Translations under genes and position numbers: made by a program | From: Fibrobacteria bacterium | GTDB taxonomy: Bacteria > Fibrobacterota > Fibrobacteria > UBA11236 | Assembly: GCA_021155885.1 (NCBI GenBank) | Contig: JAJNBB010000021.1 | Span: 1 to 36,441, forward strand | Length of the DNA: 36,441 nucleotides | Reading direction: 5' to 3' | The notes under the pieces: generated by a model | Databases searched by the model: none | What the model was told of the DNA's origin: nothing | Seen by the model: the letters and a program-made list of their open reading frames with translations, nothing else | Shown: positions 7,345 to 15,559 of the stretch, one piece after another | Position numbering within the stretch: the stretch's first letter is position 1 | Layout: every line of letters starts with the position of its first letter

Positions 7345-8401
7345 GCCCGTTTTCCTTGTACCAGGCCTTCGGGTCGGCCTTGAGCTGGGCCACCATGACG
7401 GGCAGGGTCTCGCGCAGGGAACGGCGCGGGTCCCAATGCAGGAGCGTCCGCGCGCGCGACGTATCCAGCGCGAAGTGATCGTCCGCGCGGTCGATCATCC
7501 AGGGACGGATGAAGGGATCGCTCCCTGGCATCTTTTCCTGGAGCCAGGCGCCGAGCTTCGCCAGCGGCTTCGGAATCGGGAGAGTAAGCCAATACTTCTC
7601 CCCGTGGATCAGGCGCGCGAGTTCCCGTTGGAGTTCGGAGAAGCTCATCACCTCGGACTCGCCGAGCAGCAGCGCCGTCTCGGGCGGCAGCACGCGCCGC
7701 CGGCGAATGGTGAGGTAAAGCGCTTCCACGAGATCGTCCATGTGCAGGAAGGCCTGGCCGTGCCCGAATTCTCCGGGAAAGAAATGGCTCAGGAGCCGGC
7801 GCTCGTAAATGCGCTGCATGTGCTGGGCCAGCGGGATCGAATGCGTCCAGTCGTCGTAGACGCCCGCGACGCGCAGCGAAACGGTCGGGATGTCGCGCCG
7901 CTCCCGGTGGATGACGGCTTCGGTCTCGACCTTGGACCGGGGATAATCCCACCGGGGATCAAACGGGTCTTCTTCCGTGATGAAATCCCCCGGGACCACC
8001 GGAGGATGCACCAGCATCGTGCTGGTGAAGACGAATTGCTCGACCTCGAAGTCGCGCAGCCCTCGCAGCAGGCGCTGGGTGCCCTTCACCGTGATCTCCT
8101 CGTAAAGCGGGCTCGGCTTTCCGGAAAAGTCGTAATAGGCGGCGAGGTGCAACACCGAGGCGATGCGGCCGCCGCCGAGGCGCCGCGTTTCCGCGAGGGC
8201 GGCCTGAACGCTTTCGTCGGAGCTCATGTCGCACGGGATGACGTGCTCGGCCGAATGCGGGGGATGGGGGGGGCCTTCGCGGTCGAAGGCGAACTCGCGG
8301 AACTGGTCATGAAAACGATTGATGAAGGCCTTCCCGATTCGCCCGCTGCTGCCGGTGATGAGAATGCATTCCTGTTGTTGTTCGCGGGGGTCCGATTCCA
8401 T
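7328..8401 (-). CDS. Extended SDR: NAD(P)-dependent epimerase/dehydratase family protein
   Basis: A 357-residue Rossmann protein of the extended short-chain dehydrogenase/reductase family. ILITGSSGRIG (residues 13-23) is the GxxGxxG cofactor loop and YPRSK (about residue 150) is the YxxxK catalytic pair. Substrates in this family are nucleotide sugars or other polyols; nothing here tells which. It is followed by, and overlaps, the SPW-VKOR fusion gene, so the two products probably act together at the membrane (inference from coupling). The ATG at 8401 has no Shine-Dalgarno; instead a TATACT box lies 7 bases before it within an 18-bp palindrome, so the messenger may be leaderless. Confidence 0.9.
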   Translation of the reverse strand: MESDPREQQQECILITGSSGRIGKAFINRFHDQFREFAFDREGPPHPPHSAEHVIPCDMSSDESVQAALAETRRLGGGRIASVLHLAAYYDFSGKPSPLYEEITVKGTQRLLRGLRDFEVEQFVFTSTMLVHPPVVPGDFITEEDPFDPRWDYPRSKVETEAVIHRERRDIPTVSLRVAGVYDDWTHSIPLAQHMQRIYERRLLSHFFPGEFGHGQAFLHMDDLVEALYLTIRRRRVLPPETALLLGESEVMSFSELQRELARLIHGEKYWLTLPIPKPLAKLGAWLQEKMPGSDPFIRPWMIDRADDHFALDTSRARTLLHWDPRRSLRETLPVMVAQLKADPKAWYKENGLEYKV

Positions 8402-8402
8402 G

Positions 8403-8420
8403 CAATCAGTATACTGACTG
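8403..8420 (-). promoter_or_regulatory. Palindrome with -10-like box immediately before the SDR start
   Basis: TCAGTATACTGA (8406-8417) is a perfect 12-base palindrome, extended to 18 bases with one mismatched pair. It includes TATACT on the minus strand, positioned so that transcription would begin at or next to the ATG at 8401. A convincing -35 box is not visible 16-18 bp upstream. Combined promoter and operator is the simplest reading. Confidence 0.45.
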
Positions 8421-8479
8421 CGGCGAACCGGACCACCCGCTATTTGCGTAACGCGGCGTTACGCTATGCGCGTTGCCGG

Positions 8480-8578
8480 TTACTTGCCCTTCTTCTGCTG
8501 CTTGTCCGCGCGCTTTTCCTTCAGCGTCTTGGCGGGCGCCTTCTTCGTTTCTTTTTTAGTGTCTTTTTCTTTACCCAT
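8480..8578 (-). CDS. Small lysine-rich protein, 32 residues
   Basis: Too short for the ORF track. It reads MGKEKDTKKETKKAPAK and then TLKEKRADKQQKKGK, 32 residues, about 40 percent Lys, no Cys or aromatic residues, ending in TAA. AAGGA lies 7 bases before the ATG, a good ribosome-binding site. It resembles the small basic KxLKEKRAxKK-type hypothetical proteins I recall from many bacteria; no function is known to me. A disordered nucleic-acid- or ribosome-associated peptide is the obvious guess from charge. It lies alone between the CC0125-type lipoprotein gene and the SDR gene, all on the same strand. Confidence 0.65.
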   Translation of the reverse strand: MGKEKDTKKETKKAPAKTLKEKRADKQQKKGK

Positions 8579-8655
8579 GGTCGTTCCTTGCTTGAGGGTG
8601 AAAGTCCCCCGCGGCGGCGAGCGCGGCCGGGGACGCCTATACTATAACTATTGTC

Positions 8656-9177
8656 TCAAGGCTTCAGGATGCCCTGCTCCACCGCTTCGCGCAGCTTCTC
8701 CTCCACGCTCAGGCAGTCCTCGCAGTCGTCGTTGCGGAAATACACGTTCAGCTGCGCCACGGGCTCGGGCTTCAGGGCCACGACCCTTTGCCGCCGCCGG
8801 CGGGAATCCTCCCAGGCGCGCCGCTCGCGCTCCTCGCGCGTCAGGCTCTCTCCCGTCCACCGGTTTTGCGGGAAAAGTTCCGGCTCGAGGTACTCGCGCG
8901 TCGTTTCGCGCCGCACCCTCGAATTCGCCACCCGGAAATAAAGAAAGCCGTTGCGCTTCCCGATTTCGGCGGCGCGCACGATGGCGAAATTCTTGGCGGC
9001 CGCGTCGTCGAGGTCGGCCGGCCCATGGAAAAACACTTCGTAACGGTTTTTCGCGATGTTCACCTCGGAATACCCGTAGCTTCCCGAATCGGCGTAGGGC
9101 CGGTACAGCGCGGGCGCGGAGCAGGCGGCCAGCAGGAGAGCGCCCAAGGCGAATTTTCCGGGATGAAAGTGCCGCAT
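8656..9177 (-). CDS. CC0125/CC1285-type conserved lipoprotein
   Basis: A 173-residue lipoprotein. ALGALLLAACSAP is a signal peptide with lipobox LAAC (Cys at about residue 19). The conserved block runs from YGYSEVNIAKNRYEVFF to a RAAEIGKRNGFLYFRV segment, which matches from memory the CC0125/CC1285 family found in proteobacterial and related envelopes; the function is unknown. A charged middle region (REERERRAWEDSRRRRQR) is followed by a C-terminal CEDC pair, which could form a disulfide or bind metal. The ATG at 9177 has only a weak AAGG in front. Element B begins 27 bp upstream, so this gene is transcribed out of the palindrome or from a promoter overlapping it. Confidence 0.75.
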   Translation of the reverse strand: MRHFHPGKFALGALLLAACSAPALYRPYADSGSYGYSEVNIAKNRYEVFFHGPADLDDAAAKNFAIVRAAEIGKRNGFLYFRVANSRVRRETTREYLEPELFPQNRWTGESLTREERERRAWEDSRRRRQRVVALKPEPVAQLNVYFRNDDCEDCLSVEEKLREAVEQGILKP

Positions 9178-9203
9178 GGCCTTAATTTACATGGGTTCTT
9201 GGG

Positions 9204-9273
9204 GGTAAGAGGTAGGAGGTAGGGTAGGAGGTAAGAAGCATTCATTCCTACCTCCTACCTCCTACCTCTTACC
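9204..9273. repeat. Heptad-armed palindromic element B
   Basis: The left arm (9204-9229) is a run of GGTAGGA-type units. The right arm (9246-9273) is the complementary run TCCTACC repeated, ending TCTTACC. The arms pair over about 26 bp with a single 2-base gap, leaving a 16-base loop. The minus-strand GNAT gene runs into this element: its last residues (GKR) and its TAG stop come from the repeat itself. Unlike elements A and C, the core has no CAAAACGCAAA. Confidence 0.8.
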
Positions 9274-9774
9274 TGCTTCCAAATCCTTCACCGCGAACAC
9301 CCGGAAGGGGGCATACCCCTGCGCCGTCCAGGCGGCGCCGGCCGTTTCGCTATCGGCCCCGTACGAAAGTTCCGCGAAACGGACCCCCTTCTCCCGGAAC
9401 CACTCCTCGGCCTGCGCCGTCAGCGATTTCCCGATTCCTTTTTCCCGAAACTCCGGCGACACCCACAGCGCGGCGATGCTTCCGACCTTTTCGGCGGTGA
9501 GCGCGGGCACGGAACTCTCCGTGATCTCGGCGAGCAGGCAGCCCACCTTCCTCTCGCTCCTCCCGTCCTCCTGGGCGATCAGGGGCAATTTTTCCGGGGA
9601 TTGCAGGAAGCCGAGGGCGTACTCGAATTCGCGCGGCGTAACGACGGCGGGCAGGCGAACGTTGTAGGCGCTTCCGGGCCGATCGCGCACGGAACGGGCG
9701 ATGGCGATCAGGCATTCGGCCAGGAAGGCCGCGTCGGCGGGGATGGCGGGGCGCAAGGTGAACGAGGTCGTCAT
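9262..9774 (-). CDS. GNAT-family N-acetyltransferase
   Basis: A 170-residue acetyltransferase of the GNAT superfamily. The acetyl-CoA binding motif A is visible as LWVSPEFREKGIGKSLTAQA (about residues 104-123), with the Q/RxxGxG/A loop as REKGIGKS, followed by GVRFAELSYGADS. The acceptor substrate is not evident. The ATG at 9774 lies 18 bp after the stop of the flippase-like gene, so it is probably the last gene of the purN-like/rnhB operon. The stop codon lies inside palindromic element B, so the C-terminal GKR is repeat-derived; an ancestral C-terminus may have been replaced when the element arrived (inference). Confidence 0.88.
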   Translation of the reverse strand: MTTSFTLRPAIPADAAFLAECLIAIARSVRDRPGSAYNVRLPAVVTPREFEYALGFLQSPEKLPLIAQEDGRSERKVGCLLAEITESSVPALTAEKVGSIAALWVSPEFREKGIGKSLTAQAEEWFREKGVRFAELSYGADSETAGAAWTAQGYAPFRVFAVKDLEAGKR

Positions 9775-9792
9775 CGCCGAACCGAACGAAGG

Positions 9793-10812
9793 CTAGGGGC
9801 GGCGGGCGCGCCGCCGACGGAAGAAATACGCGGGCGCGCAGATCAGGGCCATCAGCAGCCCGAGCGTATGCACCAGGGCGGGGATCTCGGCCTGCCCATG
9901 CGTGGCGCCGACCGCCTTGTAAAGAACCATGCCCGCGGCTTCGCCCACGCCCAGGCCGGCCGGGGAAATCGGGATCCCGTTCACGAAGGTCAGCACCGGG
10001 CTGACGTAGGCGTGCAGGCGGAAGGGCAGGTCGACGTCGAGCGCGCGGGCGCACAGGGTGTAGATCACGATCAGGCAGAAATGGACCCCCATGGAGATCG
10101 CGATGGTGCCGAGAAACACGCCCGGAGTTTTCCGGAAGGCCGTGAGCGCGCCCGCCAGTTCCGACAAAAATCCCTTCTGTTTTCCGGCGCCCGTCCTCGA
10201 AAGGAACGCCAGCGGGTTCCAGGGCGAGAGATAGCCCAGCGTGACCACGAGCGCGCCCAGCGCGATCGCGAGGATGAAGGTGCTTTGCGCGCCGAGGAGC
10301 GGAGAATCGCGCCAGACGGGGATGCTGGCCAGCGTGGCGATCGCGGCCACGCCGATCAGGCCGAACAGCCCGACGATGCGGTCCACCACGAGGGTTCCCA
10401 GCGCGGCCGCGCCCTCGGCCTTCGTGCGGCCCTTCATCAGGTAGTAGCCCTTCACGAGATCGCCCCCCGTGCCGCCGGGAAGGAAGCCGCTGAAGAACAG
10501 GCCCATCATGTGGAGGCGCACCGTCGTGCGCAAGCGGATGGGGACCCTGGCGGAGCGCAGCAACCAGTACCAGCGCCCGCAGGCCATGATTTGCAGAAGG
10601 CTGACGTAGAGGAGGAACGACACCGCGTACAGCCATGGATGGCGCGCGATGGCGCGGCCCAGCAGCTCGGGCTTGAGCGCGCCGGTGCGGATCAGCAGGT
10701 AGATCGCGAGCAGTCCGAACCCGATGCGGGCCGCATGCCCCAGCCCCGCCCGGATGGGGGCGAGGAAGCGCTGCAGGGAGCTCATGTGGACTGAGGGGCG
10801 GGCGGCGGTCAT
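9793..10812 (-). CDS. Flippase-like (LPG synthase TM / YbhN-type) integral membrane protein
   Basis: A 339-residue membrane protein with about eight hydrophobic segments, of the lysylphosphatidylglycerol-synthase-TM / YbhN (UPF0104) family. Typical blocks are [15 protein letters not shown] (first half) and the late [16 protein letters not shown], matching the family P-x-pgGlGv-E motif. Members are thought to move or modify lipid-linked substrates, but specific activity is unproven for most. I place the start at the ATG at 10812, where ATGA overlaps the rnhB stop; the ORF-track start at 10944 would lie deep inside rnhB. GNAT follows 18 bp later. Confidence 0.85.
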   Translation of the reverse strand: MTAARPSVHMSSLQRFLAPIRAGLGHAARIGFGLLAIYLLIRTGALKPELLGRAIARHPWLYAVSFLLYVSLLQIMACGRWYWLLRSARVPIRLRTTVRLHMMGLFFSGFLPGGTGGDLVKGYYLMKGRTKAEGAAALGTLVVDRIVGLFGLIGVAAIATLASIPVWRDSPLLGAQSTFILAIALGALVVTLGYLSPWNPLAFLSRTGAGKQKGFLSELAGALTAFRKTPGVFLGTIAISMGVHFCLIVIYTLCARALDVDLPFRLHAYVSPVLTFVNGIPISPAGLGVGEAAGMVLYKAVGATHGQAEIPALVHTLGLLMALICAPAYFFRRRRARRP

Positions 10813-11519
10813 GGAGTCGTTTCGGAAAAATATTCCAGGGCGCCCAGGATTTCCTCTTCCTCCGAGATTTCCGCGAGGCCGAGCGGCAGCTCGATCGTTT
10901 CGGAATCGGGCGAGAGGCTGAACGAGCGCCGGTGCAAGGGGCATGGCCCGTGCAGGCGAAGGGCTTCGCGGTGCTCGCGCGTGGCGTATCCCTTGTGGCG
11001 CGCGAACCCGTACTGCGGGTAGAGCGCGTCCGCCTCGAGCAGCGCCTGGTCGCGGGCGACCTTCGCCAGGATCGACGCCGCGGCGATGCAGGCCGAGAGG
11101 GCGTCGCCGCCCACGATCGCGCGCTGGGGCACGTCGAGGTCGCGCAGGGTGCGGTTCCCGTCGACGAGCAGCAGCGCGGGCGCGGCCGCCGCGACGGCAT
11201 CGAACGCGCGCCGCATGGCGAGGAAGGAGGCGTGGTAGATGTTGAGGGAATCGATCTCCCCGACGCTGGCCTCGCCTACGGCGAAGGCCACCGCCTCCTC
11301 GCGGATCCTCGGGGCCAGCGCCTCGCGCATCCCGGGAGTCAGCTTCTTCGAGTCATGCACGCCCGCGATGGGCCGGCGGCGCACGTCTAGGATCACGCAC
11401 GCGGCCACCACGCTGCCGGCCAGCGGGCCGCGGCCCACCTCGTCGACGCCGCAAAGGAAGCCCGTCTCCGGCGCCAGCTTGCGGTCGTGGCGCCACAGCG
11501 CCGCCGAGTTCAGGGTCAT
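10809..11519 (-). CDS. rnhB: Ribonuclease HII
   Basis: A 236-residue RNase HII, which removes single ribonucleotides and RNA primers from [17 protein letters not shown] contains the DEXGRGP active-site motif; VDGNRTLRD and the later AKVARDQ...[12 protein letters not shown] stretch carry the remaining metal-binding Asp residues and substrate-contact segment. The C-terminus has an extra acidic tail ([15 protein letters not shown]) beyond the usual domain. The start codon overlaps the upstream purN-like gene as ATGA, and its own stop overlaps the flippase-like gene the same way, so three genes are translationally linked. Local composition is much richer in GC than the upstream gene. Confidence 0.96.
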   Translation of the reverse strand: MTLNSAALWRHDRKLAPETGFLCGVDEVGRGPLAGSVVAACVILDVRRRPIAGVHDSKKLTPGMREALAPRIREEAVAFAVGEASVGEIDSLNIYHASFLAMRRAFDAVAAAAPALLLVDGNRTLRDLDVPQRAIVGGDALSACIAAASILAKVARDQALLEADALYPQYGFARHKGYATREHREALRLHGPCPLHRRSFSLSPDSETIELPLGLAEISEEEEILGALEYFSETTP

Positions 11520-12256
11520 GGGAAGACCGTTCCGCTCAAGTTGCGCATTTCCCGTTTCCAGGCGTCCGAAATCCGCACAGCCTGAGAGGGATCATCGGAA
11601 TCCGTGGGCACAATGTCGCCGGTGGCAAAACCGCGCAAGACGCGCCAGTAGCTGTCGTGCTCACGCTGGAGCACAAATCGGGCGAAGAACGCGGGATCGG
11701 ACGTGTTGATGTCATCCGTTCGACGTTGAAGGATGATCTGTCCCTCGTCGTATTGTTCGTTCACCATATGAATGGTCATGCCACTGAAGTTTTTACCCGC
11801 GCGCGCGACGGCTTCGTGAACGTGATGTCCATACATGCCCGCGCCGCCAAACTCGGGCAACAGCGCGGGATGAATGTTGATTACCCGGTTCTTCATATGC
11901 TTAAGAACGGCGTCAGGCACTTTCTTCATATAGCCGGCAAGCACCAGCAAGTGCACCGGGTGGGTTTTCAGCAGTAAAAGAAGAGCTTCCGAGACGCGCT
12001 CCTCCGGATCTTCAGCGTGGACGCCGTGATCCTCGAGCAGGCGGATCGCCACGGAACTGACCGAGCTGATGTGATAGGCTGGAATGCCCCTCTTTCTCGC
12101 GCGCTCTAGTACGAAAGCCTTACTATTGTTGGACGCGACGAAAGCGGCTTCGGTGGGATTTTCACTGAAAATCCCGGGATCCAAATGATCTAAAAGTGCC
12201 TGGAAATTGGAGCCGCCCCCCGAGGCGAGGACGGCGTATTTGAACGGAGCGGTCAC
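11516..12256 (-). CDS. purN: PurN-like formyltransferase
   Basis: A 246-residue protein of the formyltetrahydrofolate-dependent formyltransferase fold. [11 protein letters not shown] (near the start) is the phosphate loop, [11 protein letters not shown] precedes the catalytic block, and INIHPALLP holds the catalytic Asn127 and His129. The later YDEGQI supplies the Asp. GAR transformylase (PurN) is usually about 200-215 residues, so this one is longer, with an insert between residues 60 and 90 and a C-terminal extension. A sugar- or amine-directed formyltransferase is therefore possible, though the HPALLP..GAGMYG..VHEAV context is PurN-like. The GTG start at 12256 has no obvious Shine-Dalgarno. 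Base composition is lower in GC than rnhB next door, a possible sign of transfer. Confidence 0.8.
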   Translation of the reverse strand: MTAPFKYAVLASGGGSNFQALLDHLDPGIFSENPTEAAFVASNNSKAFVLERARKRGIPAYHISSVSSVAIRLLEDHGVHAEDPEERVSEALLLLLKTHPVHLLVLAGYMKKVPDAVLKHMKNRVINIHPALLPEFGGAGMYGHHVHEAVARAGKNFSGMTIHMVNEQYDEGQIILQRRTDDINTSDPAFFARFVLQREHDSYWRVLRGFATGDIVPTDSDDPSQAVRISDAWKREMRNLSGTVFP

Positions 12257-12268
12257 GGACCGACGGGC

Positions 12269-13822
12269 TCAGGCGTCGTGGGTAACGGTTTCACGCACCG
12301 GATCCGAGGTCAGATCGCGCGCCGAGGGCTCCTTGGGCCCGGAGTAGCCGCTCGCGGCCTGGGGGGCGCCGTGCTTGCGGAACAGGTGCTTGAAGAGCGT
12401 CCCGGCGCCGCGGAAGACGCGGTAGCGCTCGCGGCTGTTGGTCATGGCCATGTAGGCCTGCTTCAGCACGTAGCGCGGACGCAGGTAGAACTCGCGGCGC
12501 GCGCGGTCGCAGAAATCGACTAGCTGCTGCGAACTCAGGTTCTTGCGGATCACGGTCGTGTTGTGCTGGCCGTCTTTGTCGAGCCACAGGTCGTAATCGG
12601 TCGAGGCCAGCTCGCCGCGCTCCTTGGCTTCCTCGTAGGCGGAAGTGCCCGGGTAGGCCATGATGGGGTAGAACTGCGCGGTGTTGGGGTTCAGCTTCTT
12701 CGCGAACTCCAGCGTCGCCTGCAGGGTCTCGGGAGTATCTCCGAGGTTGCCCACCATGAAGCAGCCGTGGATCAGGATGCCGGCCTTGTCGGCGCCGTCC
12801 ATGAACTTGGCGGCCATGCCGTCGGCGAGGCCCTTCTTGACGTTCTTGAGCACGTCGACGGAACAGGACTCGAAGCCGACGCAAAGTTCGCGGCAGCCGG
12901 CCTTCTTCATCTTGACCAGCAGGTCGGCCTTCACGTCGGCGCGCGCGTTCGCGGACCAGGTGATCTTGAGACCGCGGCTGAGGATCTCGTCGCACAGTTC
13001 GCCCGTGCGGGTCGGGTGCGCGGTGAAGGTGTCGTCCTCGAAGAAAACCTCGCCCAGGTCGGGGAAAGCGCTCTTGATGTACTCGAGCTCGTCGACCACG
13101 TCCTTGATGTCGCGCTTGCGGTAGGTGTGGCCCGTCAGCGTCTGCGGGATCACGCAGTAGGTGCAGCGGAAGGGGCAGCCGCGGCCGGAGAGGATGACGA
13201 TCAGGGGATTGATGTTCGCGCCGTAGAAATAGCGCTTGTAGCAGGAGAACAAATGCTTGCGGTAGACCTTGCTGACCCACGGAAGCGCGTTGATGTCCTC
13301 GATCTTCGGGCGCTCGGGGGTTTGCAGGGGACCTTCGACGCCGCGATAGGCGATGCCGAGAATTTTCGAGGGGGCGTCGGGGCCGTCCCCGCGGACGTGA
13401 CGGGCCAGTTCGCGGGCGGTGTAGTCGGCCTCGCCGACGATCACGTAGTCGATGGCGGGCTCGCGGTCGAGGATCTCGACCGGCTCGGCGGTGGCGTGCG
13501 TGCCCATCATGGCGACGGGGCAGCCCACGGCTTCCTTGATGGCCTTGGCCACCCGCATGTCGTTATTGATCGAAGGGGTGGAGGTGTTGAGCACGGCAAA
13601 TTCGGGCTTGAAAGCGCGAATTTTCTCAAGCGTCTGCTCCAGGTCGAGGTCCATGGCCGGCGAATCGATCAGGAGCAGTTCGTTCCCGTCCTCCTCCACG
13701 CAGCCCGCGGCATAGGCCATGAACATGGGCCAGTACAACGTGCTGGACTTGGTCACGCTCGGGCTCCGCGATTCCCGGGAAAACATCGGGAAATACGGCG
13801 GATTCAGGAAAAGAACTCTCAT
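12269..13822 (-). CDS. B12-binding-domain radical SAM protein
   Basis: A 517-residue radical SAM enzyme with an N-terminal cobalamin-binding Rossmann domain. It opens MRVLFLNPPYFPMF, typical of the class, and CPFRCTYC (Cys216, Cys220, Cys223) ligates the [4Fe-4S] cluster. Members methylate or rearrange unactivated carbons in lipids, cofactors or natural products; the substrate is not evident. ATG 13822 is preferred over TTG 13837 because GGAGG sits 5 bases before the ATG. A promoter (TTGATA, 17 bp, TAATTT) lies 46 bp upstream. A B12-uptake locus under a riboswitch lies 4 kb away, which fits a cobalamin-requiring cell. The purN-like gene starts 12 bp after its stop. Confidence 0.92.
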   Translation of the reverse strand: MRVLFLNPPYFPMFSRESRSPSVTKSSTLYWPMFMAYAAGCVEEDGNELLLIDSPAMDLDLEQTLEKIRAFKPEFAVLNTSTPSINNDMRVAKAIKEAVGCPVAMMGTHATAEPVEILDREPAIDYVIVGEADYTARELARHVRGDGPDAPSKILGIAYRGVEGPLQTPERPKIEDINALPWVSKVYRKHLFSCYKRYFYGANINPLIVILSGRGCPFRCTYCVIPQTLTGHTYRKRDIKDVVDELEYIKSAFPDLGEVFFEDDTFTAHPTRTGELCDEILSRGLKITWSANARADVKADLLVKMKKAGCRELCVGFESCSVDVLKNVKKGLADGMAAKFMDGADKAGILIHGCFMVGNLGDTPETLQATLEFAKKLNPNTAQFYPIMAYPGTSAYEEAKERGELASTDYDLWLDKDGQHNTTVIRKNLSSQQLVDFCDRARREFYLRPRYVLKQAYMAMTNSRERYRVFRGAGTLFKHLFRKHGAPQAASGYSGPKEPSARDLTSDPVRETVTHDA

Positions 13823-13867
13823 GCGCGCCTCCAGCAACGACTCCGAATAAACGACTCAAGCCACGAA

Positions 13868-13896
13868 AAATTACCTAGTAACGCGGTCTATATCAA
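13868..13896 (-). promoter_or_regulatory. Sigma-70-type promoter for the radical SAM operon
   Basis: On the minus strand TTGATA (13891-13896) and TAATTT (13868-13873) are separated by exactly 17 bp in an AT-rich patch unlike the surrounding DNA. The predicted start is near 13860, giving a leader of about 40 nt before the ATG at 13822. It is the best promoter match in this part of the window. Confidence 0.55.
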
Positions 13897-13934
13897 TCTC
13901 GCTTAATTAGGCGAATTTCACAAGCGGAATTCCA

Positions 13935-13965
13935 CAAAAAAGGCCGACTCCGAGGAGACGGCCTT
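13935..13965 (-). terminator. Intrinsic terminator of gnd
   Basis: On the minus strand the stem AAGGCCG-x-CTCC pairs with GGAG-x-CGGCCTT around a 2-base loop, with one mismatch, and is followed by a run of six T. It lies 25 bp after the gnd stop. It separates gnd from the radical SAM promoter. Confidence 0.85.
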
Positions 13966-13989
13966 GCGTTTTACGCAGGAAAAGGCCTT

Positions 13990-15414
13990 TTAGGCCTCAA
14001 GCCACTCCGTGTGGAAATGGCCGGGCTTGTCGACCCGCTCGTAGGTATGCGCGCCGAAATAGTCGCGCTGGGCCTGAAGCAGGTTGGCCGGCAGCTCGGG
14101 GCTGCGGTAGCTGTCGTAGTAGGCGAGGGCCGAGGTGAACGCGGGAACCGCGATGCCCGAAAGGATGGCCTCGGAGACGGCGCGGCGCCAGTTGGACTCG
14201 GCCTTCTGGATCACGTTGGTGAAGTAAGGCGCCAGGATCAGGTTTCTCAGGCCGGGCTCGGCGTCGAACGCCTTCTTGATTTCCTCGAGGAAGGCGGCGC
14301 GGATGATGCAGCCGCCGCGCCACAGGTAGGCGATCGAACCGAAGTTCAGGTCCCACTTGTATTCTTCGCCCGCCGCGCGCAGGAGCTGGAAACCCTGGGC
14401 GTAGGACATGATCTTGGAGGCGTAGAGCGCGTCATGGATGGCCTGGAGGAACTTCTCGCGGTCCTCTTGTTTGCGCAGGGCCGGGGCGGGGAACTTGCGG
14501 CCGGCGGCGACGCGCTCGTCCTTGAGGGCCGAGAGGCTGCGGGCCACCACGGCCTCCATCATGGTCGGGATCGGGATGCCGAGGTCCAGCGCGTTCTGGG
14601 AGGTCCACTTGCCCGTGCCCTTCTGGCCGGCGCGGTCGAGGATCACGTCGACGAGATACTTGCCGCTCACGGGATCCTTCTTGTTCAGGATGTCGCGGGT
14701 GATTTCGATCAGGTAGGAATCCAGCGGGCCCTTGTTCCACTTGGCGAAAACCTCGCTCATTTCCGGGGGCGTCATGCCGAGCAGGTGCTTCATCATCGCA
14801 TAGGCCTCGCAGATCAGCTGCATGTCGCCGTACTCGATGCCGTTGTGGACCATCTTCACGTAGTGGCCGGCGCCGTCGTTGCCGACCCATTCGGCGCAGG
14901 GAATGTCGCCGTTCGGGCCGACCTTGGCGGAAATCGCCTGGAAGATGGGCTTGAGGTGGGGCCACGAGGCGGCGGAGCCGCCGGGCATGATGGACGGGCC
15001 CTTGAGCGCGCCCTCTTCGCCGCCGGAGACGCCGACGCCGCCGAACAGGAAGCCCTTCGATTCGAGGTAGGCCGTGCGGCGGATGCTGTCGGGGAAGTAG
15101 CTGTTGCCGCCGTCGACCAGGATGTCGCCGGGGGACAGGTGCGGGATGAGCTGCTCGATGAGGTCGTCGACGGCGGGGCCGGCCTTGACCATCATCATGA
15201 TCTTGCGGGGAAGCTTGAGCGACTGCACGAATTCGGGAATGGAATGGGCGCCAATGAGGTTTTTGCCCTTCCCGCGGCCGTTGACCAGGTCGTCGACCTT
15301 GTTCGTGGTGCGGTTGAACACAGCCACGGTGTAACCCCGGCTTTCCATGTTGAGAACGAGGTTTTCACCCATAACCGCCAGGCCGATCAGCCCGATATCT
15401 GCTTGCGCCGCCAT
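13990..15414 (-). CDS. gnd: 6-phosphogluconate dehydrogenase (decarboxylating)
   Basis: A 474-residue enzyme of the oxidative pentose phosphate pathway that converts 6-phosphogluconate to ribulose 5-phosphate with NADP reduction. The cofactor loop is IGLIGLAVMGENL, VDGGNSYF and GVGVSGGEEGA form the substrate site, and GHYVKMVHNGIEY carries the catalytic Lys (about 187) and the Glu. Length is normal for the long dimeric type. I use the ATG at 15414, with GGAAGG 5 bases upstream; the ORF-track start three bases earlier is a TTG. The gene is divergent from htrA and ends at a strong intrinsic terminator. Confidence 0.97.
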   Translation of the reverse strand: MAAQADIGLIGLAVMGENLVLNMESRGYTVAVFNRTTNKVDDLVNGRGKGKNLIGAHSIPEFVQSLKLPRKIMMMVKAGPAVDDLIEQLIPHLSPGDILVDGGNSYFPDSIRRTAYLESKGFLFGGVGVSGGEEGALKGPSIMPGGSAASWPHLKPIFQAISAKVGPNGDIPCAEWVGNDGAGHYVKMVHNGIEYGDMQLICEAYAMMKHLLGMTPPEMSEVFAKWNKGPLDSYLIEITRDILNKKDPVSGKYLVDVILDRAGQKGTGKWTSQNALDLGIPIPTMMEAVVARSLSALKDERVAAGRKFPAPALRKQEDREKFLQAIHDALYASKIMSYAQGFQLLRAAGEEYKWDLNFGSIAYLWRGGCIIRAAFLEEIKKAFDAEPGLRNLILAPYFTNVIQKAESNWRRAVSEAILSGIAVPAFTSALAYYDSYRSPELPANLLQAQRDYFGAHTYERVDKPGHFHTEWLEA

Positions 15415-15461
15415 CAAAACCTTCCTTTTTTCAAATTGTTCAGAGGGGGTGAAAGTTAGCT

Positions 15462-15479
15462 AATCCCTCAAATCCCTCA
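15462..15479. promoter_or_regulatory. Perfect 9-bp tandem repeat between gnd and htrA
   Basis: AATCCCTCA occurs twice head to tail with no gap (15462-15470, 15471-15479), in the 145 bp between the divergent gnd and htrA start codons. Adjacent direct repeats of this kind are often response-regulator sites, but the 9-bp period is shorter than the usual 10-11, so the regulatory role is a guess. Confidence 0.3.
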
Positions 15480-15559
15480 TAGTCATAAACAGGTCCATTT
15501 GGCGGGGATTTTGTAGAATATGGCCCAAATTCAGCCTCAAGTTCAAGAAAGGAAGCCTC

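Noticed and set aside
9190-9285. Possible CRISPR array or minisatellite
   Set aside because: Units are 7 bases with no spacers and the two halves are inverted; there are no cas genes.
10813-10944. Upstream extension of the flippase-like ORF
   Set aside because: It lies inside rnhB in another frame; the ATGA overlap at 10812 is the natural start.
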